Below, in pieces: positions 1 through 8,205 of a stretch of 64,000 nt of DNA (position 1 is its first letter; every line of letters starts with the position of its first letter). Both the position numbers and the translations under genes were made by a program. The DNA comes from Weissella cibaria. GTDB lineage: Bacteria > Bacillota > Bacilli > Lactobacillales > Lactobacillaceae. The stretch lies in assembly GCF_004521965.1 (NCBI RefSeq), contig NZ_SDGK01000092.1, positions 1-64,000 on the forward strand. Direction: 5' to 3'. The notes beneath the pieces are model-generated. The model was not told the DNA's origin and made no database searches. It worked only from the letters and a program-made list of their open reading frames with translations.

Positions 1-37
1 AAAAAAAAGAGCGCCTCAGCTTTTGCTGAGTCGCTCT
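1..37 (-). terminator. Rho-independent terminator of the rpsF-ssb-rpsR operon
   Basis: A 13-bp stem with one mismatch and a four-base loop lies just downstream of rpsR. On the minus strand it is followed by at least seven T residues at the window edge. It closes the ribosomal/SSB operon. Confidence 0.9.
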
Positions 38-67
38 TTTAAGGTTGTTACTAAAAGCGTTGTGCTA

Positions 68-310
68 TTAGTCTTCTGCGACGAATGGCAAAAGACCCAT
101 AACACGTGCACGCTTGATAGCAGTCGTCACCTTACGTTGGTTCTTAGCAGACGTACCCGTCACACGACGAGGCAAGATCTTACCGCGTTCTGAGATGAAA
201 CGCTCCAACAATTCAGTGTCCTTGTAATCCACGTATTCGATGTGGTTGGCTGCGATAAAGTCAACCTTACGACGACGGCGAGGGCCGCCACCACGACGTT
301 GTTGTGCCAT
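68..310 (-). CDS. rpsR: 30S ribosomal protein S18
   Basis: An 80-residue basic protein of standard S18 length, with the typical Arg-rich N-terminus ([20 protein letters not shown]) and the conserved core with [13 protein letters not shown] and [15 protein letters not shown]18 binds the 30S platform as a heterodimer with S6. The start has a strong Shine-Dalgarno (AGGAGG about 8 nt upstream). It is the last gene of a minus-strand operon rpsF-ssb-rpsR, the order found throughout Firmicutes, and is followed by a terminator. Family membership is certain from sequence; operon control by S6:S18 is inferred (see the rpsF leader). Confidence 0.97.
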   Translation of the reverse strand: MAQQRRGGGPRRRRKVDFIAANHIEYVDYKDTELLERFISERGKILPRRVTGTSAKNQRKVTTAIKRARVMGLLPFVAED

Positions 311-361
311 GATTAATTCCTCCTGATAGACTTATGTCGTTAGACAATTAGATATATCAAC

Positions 362-913
362 TTAGAATGGTAGATCATCGTCAGAGATATCAACCTCTTG
401 ACCACCACCGAAAGGATCATTAGATGATTGTGCAGGTGTTGACGCTCCACCAAACACATTACCATTCGATGCAGGTGCACCAAATGGGTTTTGTGCTGGT
501 GCGGCATTAAAGCCGCCTTGGTTGCCACCCTGTTGACCACCGCCGAAGTTATTGTTTGCTGAACCACTTTGTGCGCGGCGTTGCTCACTTTCAGCGCGAC
601 TCTCCAACAATGAGAAGTTATCAACGACAACTTCTGTGACATATACACGTTGACCTTGTTGGTTCTCGTAGTTACGAGTTTGCAAACGACCTTCAACTGC
701 AACCAATGACCCCTTAGAGGTAAAGTTCGCAAAGTTTTCAGCCGACTTACGCCAGATAACAGCGTTAATAAAGTCGGTCTCACGCTCACCATTAGCGTTA
801 GTAAACTGACGGTTAACAGCTAGTGAGAAAGTTCCGACAGCAGCACCTGAAGTCGTGTAACGTAATTCAACGTCACGCGTCAAGCGACCAACCAGAACAA
901 CACGATTAATCAT
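362..913 (-). CDS. ssb: Single-stranded DNA-binding protein
   Basis: 183 residues. The N-terminal OB fold (about residues 1-105) starts with [20 protein letters not shown] and carries the conserved [18 protein letters not shown] and [20 protein letters not shown] segments. A Gly/Gln/Asn-rich linker (about 112-170) follows, and the acidic tip ends in DDDLPF, which recruits repair and replication partners. SSB coats ssDNA during replication and recombination, so it is functionally connected to addAB in this window. The start has AAGGAG 9 nt upstream. It lies between rpsF and rpsR, the canonical position for the essential SSB paralogue. Confidence 0.97.
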   Translation of the reverse strand: MINRVVLVGRLTRDVELRYTTSGAAVGTFSLAVNRQFTNANGERETDFINAVIWRKSAENFANFTSKGSLVAVEGRLQTRNYENQQGQRVYVTEVVVDNFSLLESRAESEQRRAQSGSANNNFGGGQQGGNQGGFNAAPAQNPFGAPASNGNVFGGASTPAQSSNDPFGGGQEVDISDDDLPF

Positions 914-989
914 ATGGAAAGTCTCCTTTCAATGGTCCATCGACCAGTAAAACTAAGTCAATACAAATGTTAGACAATTAAGCTAACAA

Positions 990-1289
990 TTACTCAGCTG
1001 ATGCAAAGTCGCGCTTTACAACCATGTGACGCAAGATATCTTGTGAAATCTTTGCCAAACGATCAAATTCGTTGATGGCTGCGTCATCTTCTGCAGAAAA
1101 GTTAACGATGTGGTAAGTACCCTCACGGTAACCTGCAATTTCGTATGCAAAACGACGTGATGACCAGTCCTTAGACTCTGCCACCGTTGCACCGTTATCC
1201 GCCAAGATCTTGTCGAAACGCTCAACCAATGCCTTCTTAGCATCAGCGTCCATGTCAGGGCGAATGATGTACGTCAATTCGTATGCCAT
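990..1289 (-). CDS. rpsF: 30S ribosomal protein S6
   Basis: 99 residues beginning [20 protein letters not shown], typical of S6 (about 95-100 residues). A longer frame extends 24 codons upstream, but the ATG at 1289 is chosen because AGGAGG lies just upstream and the protein then matches the family N-terminus. The core motif [20 protein letters not shown] contains the S18/rRNA-contacting residues. First gene of rpsF-ssb-rpsR. The 5' leader carries hairpins that may form the S6:S18 autoregulatory element. Confidence 0.97.
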   Translation of the reverse strand: MAYELTYIIRPDMDADAKKALVERFDKILADNGATVAESKDWSSRRFAYEIAGYREGTYHIVNFSAEDDAAINEFDRLAKISQDILRHMVVKRDFASAE

Positions 1290-1311
1290 AATAACTTCCT
1301 CCTTTTGGTCT

Positions 1312-1362
1312 ATGGCCGACTTCCTGCCGGCAAGGAGAGCTGTTGAAACAAATTTCAACATA
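1312..1362 (-). promoter_or_regulatory. Candidate S6:S18 leader (autoregulatory RNA) before rpsF
   Basis: Two hairpins sit between the promoter side and the rpsF Shine-Dalgarno. One has an 8-bp stem (TGTTGAAA/TTTCAACA) and the other has a GCCG/CGGC stem closing an AG-rich loop. Firmicute rpsF transcripts often carry an S6:S18-binding element with CCG-type loop nucleotides near this position. I can see the hairpins but cannot confirm the full consensus. Confidence 0.35.
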
Positions 1363-1745
1363 ACTCACAAGAATTAAGTTTACACGCCCCACCAACGTTT
1401 TGCAAGTAGAATGGATACGCCTTTTTCAACATGATTTTTTTGCACACAGCTAAGATTCCTAAACTTAGCGATTAATCATTATGGCATTCCTCACGAGAGC
1501 GACAGAATAGTCCTGCATATGAGACACATTGATCAAATGAACCCGAACCACTCTAAAACAATGGGAAACAAATAAAAAATTATATAAAAATATTTTTTAA
1601 GTCTGGTTTTGTAAAAGTTTAAAACTCACCAAAAAATCCGAACGCCATTTTCGTCGTTTACGCACTCAAAACTAACGATACTATACAAAGATTATTGCTT
1701 ATTATTAGTAATTACAAAAGAGAAGGAAGGAGTTAGTAACATATT
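1363..1745. other. Intergenic region between divergent rpsF and the adhesin pseudogene
   Basis: An AT-rich divergent intergenic stretch with no convincing ORF on either strand. The plus-strand half ends in a plausible promoter and an AAGGAAGGAG Shine-Dalgarno for the adhesin remnant. The minus-strand half should hold the rpsF promoter, which I could not pin to specific hexamers. No repeat, tRNA or riboswitch was recognised. Confidence 0.5.
1657..1684 (+). promoter_or_regulatory. Candidate promoter of the LPXTG pseudogene
   Basis: TTTACG, a 16-nt spacer, then TACTAT, about 60 nt upstream of the ATG. It is a moderate sigma-A match. The control region looks intact although the gene is broken. 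Confidence 0.4.
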
Positions 1746-2908
1746 ATGGATACATATAAAGTTTCACGACGTTCAGCAACACGTCGTTTGCTATTTAGTG
1801 TCGCACCACTAGGGACCGTGACACTATCTGTGCCAATTTCTGTTGTCGCTGCAACGAACGGGTTTTCTGTTTCAATACCATCATCTCCTTACGATGTGGT
1901 AAACGGATTTCTCACCTTTGATTCCCAAACCTCAAAAGATTAAAGCTGGCTAGTTCCAAGTGGTAATTGGTAATTCTCAGTTAATACCGCAGACATTAAC
2001 GCCGGTTTAGCGAACCCCGAAGTGCACGTATTTTACATCAGTGCCTACGGTCAGCGCACCCAATTAACCTTCAATGGCAACGGTACGCAAACTCTAACTG
2101 GCGATTGTGGCGTCTCATATCGTGTTCAAGTTAAGAATTGTGAAGTTAATTTGTATAGCGGCGGTTCAAATGCTTCAATGGCTATCCCCTTTCGCACAAC
2201 ACAAACAACGTACTTCAAGGATGTTAAAGGCAAGGATATCGCACCTGCCGTGGCACAAAGTAACGCAATCGTTGGGCAAGACTACACCACAACGTCTAAA
2301 GCAATTCCTGGTTATGCCTTGACTGAGACACCCGTTAACGCCACCTGTACTGTTTCAAATCAAAAGACGACTTATGTTGTTGGCACAACAACAACGGAGC
2401 CACTTTACGATGACAACAGGCGCCAATGGGCCATCGCAACTAAGACAATTACCGATCCAGCTGGCTCAATTACCGAAACATTGCAAGTCACGGATCGCAA
2501 CGGGAACCCCATCAGTGGCGTCTTACGTCCGTCAGAAGGCGGATCAATTTCACCCGGTATTTATGTACCTTTGCTGATGGTGATATCAAGGTCACTTACC
2601 ATAACAAGCCTGTCAGTGACGTGGACACAAAGAGTAACATACCAATCGCCAAGGCAGTTACAGGCGTGCACGAAGCCACACCGACGCCTACCACGGCTAC
2701 TCCCGCTACGACACCAACCAATAACACAAACACAGCGACATCAGATAATGCACCTGTTAACTCTGATGACAAGCCAGCACTAGCACAACTATTGCCAGAA
2801 ACTGGTCAAGACTTGCAAGTAGTCGTATCAATTATTGGTTTTGTGATGCTTGCATTCGCTGCGATTTACACCTTTGTAATTCACCCAGTGCATCGTCGCA
2901 ATAAATAA
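1746..2908 (+). pseudogene. Broken LPXTG cell-wall-anchored surface protein with a MucBP-like domain
   Basis: Three pieces belong together. The N-terminus has a basic, hydrophobic export-like segment ending in VVAA. The middle has a MucBP-like segment (KGKDIAP, VGQDYTT, IPGYALTETPVNATCTV), as seen in mucus-binding adhesins of lactobacilli. The C-terminus is a Thr/Pro-rich wall-spanning stretch followed by LPETG, a membrane helix and the charged tail HRRNK, so it is a sortase substrate. Two in-frame TAA codons (1941 and 1971) and one frameshift at about 2555-2570 (consistent with loss of one base) interrupt it. The frame between the two stops and after them still reads as coherent protein, so decay is recent. 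A promoter and Shine-Dalgarno precede it. Confidence 0.85.
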
Positions 2909-2916
2909 ATTACGTT

Positions 2917-2958
2917 AAAAAAGCGATGGGAAATCGATATGATTTCCCATCGCTTTTT
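2917..2958. terminator. Bidirectional terminator between the adhesin pseudogene and nucleoside hydrolase
   Basis: A perfect 18-bp inverted repeat including A5/T5 ends, with a five-base loop. It serves the converging plus-strand pseudogene and minus-strand hydrolase. Confidence 0.9.
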
Positions 2959-2967
2959 ACATGTTAA

Positions 2968-3912
2968 TTAACGAAACAACGCTGTCGTGTAATTCATGAA
3001 ACGTTCCAAGTAGAATGGTTCATCAACTGCCACAGCTGCAAAGTTATTCTTATGTGGATTACGTAAGCGGGTTGGATCACCAATTGTACGTCCATCTCCA
3101 TGTGTCACCATCATATTCAATGGCAACAACGTTACCAAGTTGGGGTCGACTGCCACACCAACGGCCAACGGGTCGTGCAAAGCTGCCCCAGCTTTGTTGA
3201 TATCCAAGTCGTAGTAAGCATCAATGTAGTAATCAAAGATATCTGCAAAGACACGGCCCTTTTCAGTACCCAAATCACGCCAAACTTGTGTTTCTTTCTT
3301 TGTTAACAGTGTTTGCAAAGTAACATCAAGACCAACCATCACTAGGTGCTTAGCATGCTTGAACACATAATCAGCTGCTTCAGGATCTTGATTAATGTTA
3401 GCTTCGGTATAAGGCGTCACATTTCCAGGCACGACCAAAGCACCACCCATTAGCGTTATGTTACCAATCAAGTTTTCGATTTCAGGGTCCTTTTGATAAG
3501 CTTCAGCTAAGTTAGTCAATGGACCAGTTGGTACGATTACCAAGTCATCAGCGTACTTGTGTGCTGATTCAATAATAAAATCGACCGCCGTTTGCGATGA
3601 CAAAGCTGTCGTCGGCGCAGGCAACGTCACATCCCCGATACCATTCTTACCGTGAATATCCATTGACACTTGCATTGTCTCAAAGTTATCCGTTGTCGAT
3701 GAATGAGCCGCCCCGATAAAGACTGGAACATCCGCACGACCCAATAGCTCAAGTAGCTTCAGTGTATTTTCACCTGCCGTCGTCACTCGTGTATTTCCAA
3801 ATGAGGAAACCACACCAATCAAATCTGAATCCGGCGTGGCCAACGCATACGCCAAAGCCAAGGCGTCATCTACACCAGTATCCAAATCCAAAATCATCTT
3901 TTTCTTTGCCAT
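2968..3912 (-). CDS. Inosine-uridine preferring nucleoside hydrolase family protein
   Basis: About 314 residues, the usual length of the IUNH family. The N-terminal calcium-binding signature is clear (ILDLDTGVDDALALAYAL), followed by GNTRVTTAGENTLKLLELLGR and the later LVIVPTGPLTNLAEA and IGNITLMGGAL segments that form the active site. The family hydrolyses the N-glycosidic bond of ribonucleosides in the cytosol to release ribose and base for salvage. Two adjacent ATGs are possible; the second is chosen because it lies 7 nt from the AAAGGGG ribosome site. Monocistronic, converging on the adhesin pseudogene. Substrate preference (purine versus pyrimidine) cannot be read from sequence. Confidence 0.9.
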   Translation of the reverse strand: MAKKKMILDLDTGVDDALALAYALATPDSDLIGVVSSFGNTRVTTAGENTLKLLELLGRADVPVFIGAAHSSTTDNFETMQVSMDIHGKNGIGDVTLPAPTTALSSQTAVDFIIESAHKYADDLVIVPTGPLTNLAEAYQKDPEIENLIGNITLMGGALVVPGNVTPYTEANINQDPEAADYVFKHAKHLVMVGLDVTLQTLLTKKETQVWRDLGTEKGRVFADIFDYYIDAYYDLDINKAGAALHDPLAVGVAVDPNLVTLLPLNMMVTHGDGRTIGDPTRLRNPHKNNFAAVAVDEPFYLERFMNYTTALFR

Positions 3913-3986
3913 CATATAACCCCTTTATAAAATAAAAGCACTGCTCTAAATCATTATTAGAACAATGCTGTTACTGTCAAAATGTA

Positions 3987-4973
3987 TTAGTCGACCGTAC
4001 GGTGGAAACGGTTCTTAAACAATGGAGAAACAGCTTGGTTCTCATTGATTCGCTTAATCGCTTCACCAATCAATTCAGCAGTCGTAACTTGTACCAACTT
4101 AGGGAACTTCTTCTCTTCTGGCAAGTTAATTGAGTCCGTTACAATAACCTTCTCAAAGACCGAGTTTTGCAATGTATCGACGGCCTTACCCGAGAAGACA
4201 GCGTGCGTTGCCACAACATAGACTTCAGCAGCCCCTTCATCCTTCAACTTTTGGGCACCTTGTGAAATTGTACCACCGGTATCAATCATGTCATCAATCA
4301 TGATGGCACGCTTACCCTTAACATCACCAATGATGTTCATGATTTGCGCAACGTTCGCCTTTGGACGACGCTTATCAATAATGGCAATTGGTTCTTGTGA
4401 ACCTAGCAATTCAGCCAAAGCACGTGCACGCGTCACACCACCGTGATCTGGTGACACAACGACAGTATTATCATCGGCGATCCCCGATGTAATTAAGTAA
4501 TCAGCCAACAATGGTGCACCCATCATGTGGTCAACCGGAATGTCGAAGAACCCTTGGATTTGCGCAGCGTGCAAATCCAAAACCAAGACACGCGTTGCAC
4601 CAACCATCTCAAGCATGTTGGCAACCAACTTCGCTGAGATTGGCTCACGTGAACGAGCCTTACGATCTTGTCGTGCATAACCATAGTATGGCATAACAAC
4701 GTTGATTGACTTTGCGCTTGCACGACGCAATGCATCAATCATAATCATTAATTCCATCAAGCTATCATTGACAGGCGCTGACGTTGGTTGGATAACGTAT
4801 ACGTTATCGCCACGTACTGACTCTTCAATGTTAATTTGAATTTCTCCGTCACTAAATCGTGCAATGTTGATTTGTGACAATTCCACGCCAATTGAAGCGG
4901 CAATCTTTTCCGCCAAAGGCTGATTGCTACTCAATGAAAAAATCTTCAAATGCGGATCCGCATAGGTCGCCAT
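3987..4973 (-). CDS. prs: Ribose-phosphate pyrophosphokinase
   Basis: 328 residues. Makes PRPP from ribose 5-phosphate and ATP for purine, pyrimidine, His, Trp and NAD synthesis. Visible signatures are [17 protein letters not shown], the ATP/flexible-loop region [20 protein letters not shown], the metal site [17 protein letters not shown] and the PRPP-binding loop [16 protein letters not shown] frame extension adds six residues, but its first ATG is embedded in ATGGAGGGCAACATG, where GGAGGG is clearly the ribosome site for the ATG at 4973. It lies downstream of purR and glmU, as in many Firmicutes, but a terminator separates it from glmU, so it probably has its own promoter. Confidence 0.97.
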   Translation of the reverse strand: MATYADPHLKIFSLSSNQPLAEKIAASIGVELSQINIARFSDGEIQINIEESVRGDNVYVIQPTSAPVNDSLMELMIMIDALRRASAKSINVVMPYYGYARQDRKARSREPISAKLVANMLEMVGATRVLVLDLHAAQIQGFFDIPVDHMMGAPLLADYLITSGIADDNTVVVSPDHGGVTRARALAELLGSQEPIAIIDKRRPKANVAQIMNIIGDVKGKRAIMIDDMIDTGGTISQGAQKLKDEGAAEVYVVATHAVFSGKAVDTLQNSVFEKVIVTDSINLPEEKKFPKLVQVTTAELIGEAIKRINENQAVSPLFKNRFHRTVD

Positions 4974-5117
4974 GTTGCCCTCCATAGACACATCACTGTG
5001 TTCCTCAAGTGTTCAATAGTTACATTGTACAGTTTTTTTCAGTATTCTTCAACGAATATCCCATCACAGTTCCCGAAGGTTTTCACATATTCTTCTAATT
5101 TCGTTAACAATGTGTAC

Positions 5118-5151
5118 AAAAAAAGCCGGATCAGAAAGTCTCTGAACCGAC
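5118..5151 (-). terminator. Terminator of the purR-glmU transcript
   Basis: A stem of about 9 bp with one mismatch, a five-base loop and seven T residues on the minus strand, directly after the glmU stop and before prs. Confidence 0.8.
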
Positions 5152-5168
5152 CTATTTATTATCATCAT

Positions 5169-6608
5169 TTACTTATCAGCTAAGAAAGCGTCAAACGCTG
5201 CTTTTGCTGCCCGCTTTGCTGATTCCGTATCATCAAACTTCTCACGCAATGGTGTGCGGTTCCAGAAATTAAACTTTGTAATTTGACGTGAACGCGCAAT
5301 ACCCATCGCGTGCGTTGGCACATCATCAGTTATCGTTGAACCAGCCGCAATAAAGGCTTCTGCGCCGATATTAACCGGTCCAACAATCTTTGAATTTGAG
5401 CCGATAAAGGCGCGATCACCGACGTTTGAGTGCCACTTGCGCAAACCATCATAGTTAACAAAGATTGAACCGGCACCGATATTAACATCTTCGCCAACCG
5501 TCGCATCACCAAGATATGACAAGTGGCCCATCTTTGATCCCTTACCCAAATGCGCCTTCTTAACTTCCGTGAAGTTTCCAGCGTGGGCTTCAACATCCAA
5601 GAATGCTGCCGGACGCAAGTGTGCAAATGGACCAACTGAAGCACGTTCGCGAACTTCCGCTTCCTCAAAATGTGAGGCATCAACTTGGGCACCATCTGCC
5701 ACAATTGAATCAACCAAGCGCGATCCTGATGTAATCAAGACATCAGAACCAATAACTGTCTTCCCCTTCAAGTAGACATTCGGTTCAATAATCGTATCGT
5801 GACCAATCGTGACATCAGCATCGATGTACGTGTTGGCTGGGTCAATCAACGTGACCCCGTTTCGCATATGCATCTCATTGGTTCGATCACGTAATACCTT
5901 GTTTGCCCGGGCCAAAGCAACACGGTCATTAACACCCATCGATTCATCAAAATCATCCATAACAAAGGCACCAACTGTGTGGCCAGCGTTACGCAAAATT
6001 TCCAACGTATCAGGCAAGTAGTACTCACCTTGGGCGTTATCATTTGTTACATGCTTCAGACTTGCAAACAACAATTGATTATCAAACACATAGACCCCAG
6101 TGTTGATTTCATCAACAGCTGCCTCTTCAGGCGTGGCATCTTTTTGTTCAACAATGCGAACCACGTTGCCGTTTTCATCACGAATAATACGACCATAACC
6201 GGTTGGGTTAGGTGCCTTCGCCGTCAAAACAGTTACGGCATCACCAGATTGCTCATGGAAATCAAACAACTTGTTAAACGTATCCACCGTAAATAAAGGC
6301 GCATCCCCTGAACCAATTAAAGTCATGCCTTCTGCATCACCCAATTGTGGTTCAGCCATTTGAATGGCATGACCAGTACCAAGTTGTTCTGCTTGCAAAG
6401 CAAATTCTGATCGTCCAGCCAACGTTGCTTCAACTTGTTCAGCCCCGTGACCAACAACCGTCACAATTTTTTCTACGCCAGCCTTTTGAGCAGTTTCCAG
6501 AACCAACTCAACCATTGGCTTGCCACCAACTTCGTGCAAAACCTTTGGCAAGTCTGACTTCATGCGAGTTCCCTTACCAGCGGCCAAAATAATAACAAAG
6601 CGTTGCAT
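5169..6608 (-). CDS. glmU: Bifunctional N-acetylglucosamine-1-phosphate uridyltransferase / glucosamine-1-phosphate acetyltransferase
   Basis: 479 residues. The N-terminal nucleotidyltransferase has the signature ILAAGKGTRMKSDLPKVLHE and GSGDAPLF. The C-terminal half (from about residue 250) is a left-handed beta-helix with hexapeptide repeats and the acetyltransferase segment HLGKGSKMGHLSYLGDA. It makes UDP-GlcNAc for peptidoglycan and teichoic acid synthesis in the cytosol. It starts 21 nt after the purR stop on the same strand and is probably cotranscribed with it, a conserved Firmicute arrangement. Length and motifs are complete. Confidence 0.97.
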   Translation of the reverse strand: MQRFVIILAAGKGTRMKSDLPKVLHEVGGKPMVELVLETAQKAGVEKIVTVVGHGAEQVEATLAGRSEFALQAEQLGTGHAIQMAEPQLGDAEGMTLIGSGDAPLFTVDTFNKLFDFHEQSGDAVTVLTAKAPNPTGYGRIIRDENGNVVRIVEQKDATPEEAAVDEINTGVYVFDNQLLFASLKHVTNDNAQGEYYLPDTLEILRNAGHTVGAFVMDDFDESMGVNDRVALARANKVLRDRTNEMHMRNGVTLIDPANTYIDADVTIGHDTIIEPNVYLKGKTVIGSDVLITSGSRLVDSIVADGAQVDASHFEEAEVRERASVGPFAHLRPAAFLDVEAHAGNFTEVKKAHLGKGSKMGHLSYLGDATVGEDVNIGAGSIFVNYDGLRKWHSNVGDRAFIGSNSKIVGPVNIGAEAFIAAGSTITDDVPTHAMGIARSRQITKFNFWNRTPLREKFDDTESAKRAAKAAFDAFLADK

Positions 6609-6629
6609 GTTTTTTTACTTCCTACCTCA

Positions 6630-7484
6630 TTAATCTGCAGATGAAATTTCAGCAGGTGAGCCTTCACCGTAAATTTCTTCAGCATAGTTTCCAGCTTTAA
6701 CTTTGATGATGCCGTCATCCTTGTTGGTATCAACATGTACCAATGATGTGTACTTATCAATCACACGGTGCTCAACGCGACCTTCCGCAACAACAGCGAC
6801 ACCAACAACTTGGCCTTCGAATTCCTTAACCAAAGATGCCATACCACGAATTGTACCACCTGCCTTCATAAAATCGTCAACAATAAGGACACGTGATCCC
6901 ATCGGTAACGATCGTCGTGATAATTCCATCTTTTCAAGCCGTTGTGATTGTCCAGTCACATAGTTAACAGACATCGTGGGACCTTCCGTCACCTTAGTAT
7001 CATTACGGACAATTACAAATGGCACATTCAATTGTTCAGCAACGGCTTGCGCAACCGGCACCCCCTTTGTAGCTGCTGTCATCACCGCATCAATTGGTTC
7101 ACGCAGATATTGTGTCGCAATCAAACGACCAATGCGTTGCAAGAACCAAGGTTGTCCCAACAAGTCAGACAGGTAAACATAGCCACCTGGCAAGACACGG
7201 GTCTCATCGTCAATTGCGTTGACTAACGAGGCGACGAAATCAGCAGCTTCCGATTCAACCATGTATGGCGTAAAACGTGCACCACCAGCGGCACCTGGAA
7301 TCGTTTCTAGTAAACCAATGCCGCGCTCGTGAAATGTACGCTTCAAAATCGTCAAGTCTTCTGAAATTGATGACTTGGCACTTTCATATAATTCTGCAAA
7401 TTGCGTCAATGAGACCAAAGTGCGTGGTCGTTCTAACAAGTAACGGGTCATATCGACCAATCGATCACTACGACGTGTTTTCAT
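6630..7484 (-). CDS. purR: Purine operon repressor PurR
   Basis: 284 residues beginning MKTRRSDRLVDMTRYLLERP, which aligns with Gram-positive PurR. A longer open frame upstream lacks homology and is not used; GAGG precedes the chosen ATG. The N-terminal winged helix (YESAKSSISEDLTILKR) is followed by a phosphoribosyltransferase-like domain with the PRPP-binding loop VLIVDDFMKAGGTIRGM. PRPP, the product of nearby prs, is the known inducer of this family. CGAACG-type palindromes lie just upstream, consistent with autoregulation. Cotranscribed with glmU. Confidence 0.96.
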   Translation of the reverse strand: MKTRRSDRLVDMTRYLLERPRTLVSLTQFAELYESAKSSISEDLTILKRTFHERGIGLLETIPGAAGGARFTPYMVESEAADFVASLVNAIDDETRVLPGGYVYLSDLLGQPWFLQRIGRLIATQYLREPIDAVMTAATKGVPVAQAVAEQLNVPFVIVRNDTKVTEGPTMSVNYVTGQSQRLEKMELSRRSLPMGSRVLIVDDFMKAGGTIRGMASLVKEFEGQVVGVAVVAEGRVEHRVIDKYTSLVHVDTNKDDGIIKVKAGNYAEEIYGEGSPAEISSAD

Positions 7485-7496
7485 ATTTCTAAACCT

Positions 7497-7629
7497 CGAA
7501 CGTTCGGTAATTTTTATAGTTATAGGTTTAGTATAACACGTCCGTTCATATAAAAAATCAAAAATAGCTTTAAAACCGAAGACAAACAAGAAAAGTCGAC
7601 TCTTTAGCCAGCGTTTTTCGGACGTTCGG
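7497..7629 (-). promoter_or_regulatory. PurBox-like sites and promoter region of purR
   Basis: Three GAACG-containing sites precede purR: the perfect palindrome CGAACGTTCG at 7497-7506, GAACGGACG (minus) at 7539-7547, and CCGAACGTCCG (minus) at 7619-7629. A TATACT -10-like hexamer lies between the first two. PurR-family operators carry a central CGAA, so these are candidate autoregulatory PurBoxes. The assignment is by motif only. Confidence 0.55.
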
Positions 7630-7653
7630 CTTTTACAAGTTGAACGTTTTAAC

Positions 7654-8127
7654 CTACTGCCATGAAATTGTGCGCGCTTCACCATCGACACGAGCGCCTA
7701 ATGCTAGCTCATTAATAGTTGGATCATCAAATACCGGCAACATCTCTGCGAATGTATTTGGCAGCACATAGGTCCCGTCGAGCAGTTTTTCACGCGTTGT
7801 CCAGAAAATCTCACCTTCCCGACCCGAATGAATGGCACCACTATACGACGTTGTTTTGTACAAGAAGACAATATAGCGCGCGCCATCTTCTAGTGGCCAT
7901 TCCTTAATGCCCATTAATTGAGGCGCTTCAATTTCTAGCCCTGTTTCCTCACGCGCTTCACGAAAAACCGATTGAGTCACCGTTTCACCTACTTCAACGT
8001 GCCCGCCGGGAAAAGTCACCCCTGGCCACTTTGGATTTTGACGGTCTTCAACCAATATTTCATGCGTCATTGGGTTTTCAATCATAATCATGTTCGTTAG
8101 TTCAATTGGGGTATACCGTTCTGCCAT
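7654..8127 (-). CDS. Nudix hydrolase (MutT/8-oxo-dGTP diphosphatase type)
   Basis: 157 residues with a complete Nudix box: GGHVEVGETVTQSVFREAREETGLEI, split here as GGHVEVGETV followed by REAREETGLEI (about residues 41-63). Family members hydrolyse nucleoside diphosphates linked to another moiety; the N-terminal sequence VEDRQNPKWPGVTFPGG suggests the MutT/8-oxo-dGTP class, which cleanses oxidised nucleotides. AAGGAGA lies 8 nt before the ATG. It is upstream of purR on the same strand with a gap of about 170 nt that contains the purR promoter region. The exact substrate is not determined. Confidence 0.88.
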   Translation of the reverse strand: MAERYTPIELTNMIMIENPMTHEILVEDRQNPKWPGVTFPGGHVEVGETVTQSVFREAREETGLEIEAPQLMGIKEWPLEDGARYIVFLYKTTSYSGAIHSGREGEIFWTTREKLLDGTYVLPNTFAEMLPVFDDPTINELALGARVDGEARTISWQ

Positions 8128-8146
8128 TTAACTGTCTCCTTATCGC

Positions 8147-8183
8147 AAAAAGGCACACACCGTTAATAGTGTGTACCTTTTTT
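8147..8183 (-). terminator. Terminator of zwf
   Basis: An inverted repeat (AGGCACACAC with GTGTGTACCT, one bulge) and a T run on the minus strand, between the zwf stop and the Nudix gene. Confidence 0.8.
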
Positions 8184-8205
8184 AACTCTATTTAATCCTA
8201 ATGAA

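Noticed and set aside
6630-7691. Longer PurR with a 69-residue N-terminal extension
   Set aside because: The extension would be read from the PurBox/promoter region and lacks homology. The ATG at 7484 matches the PurR family start.
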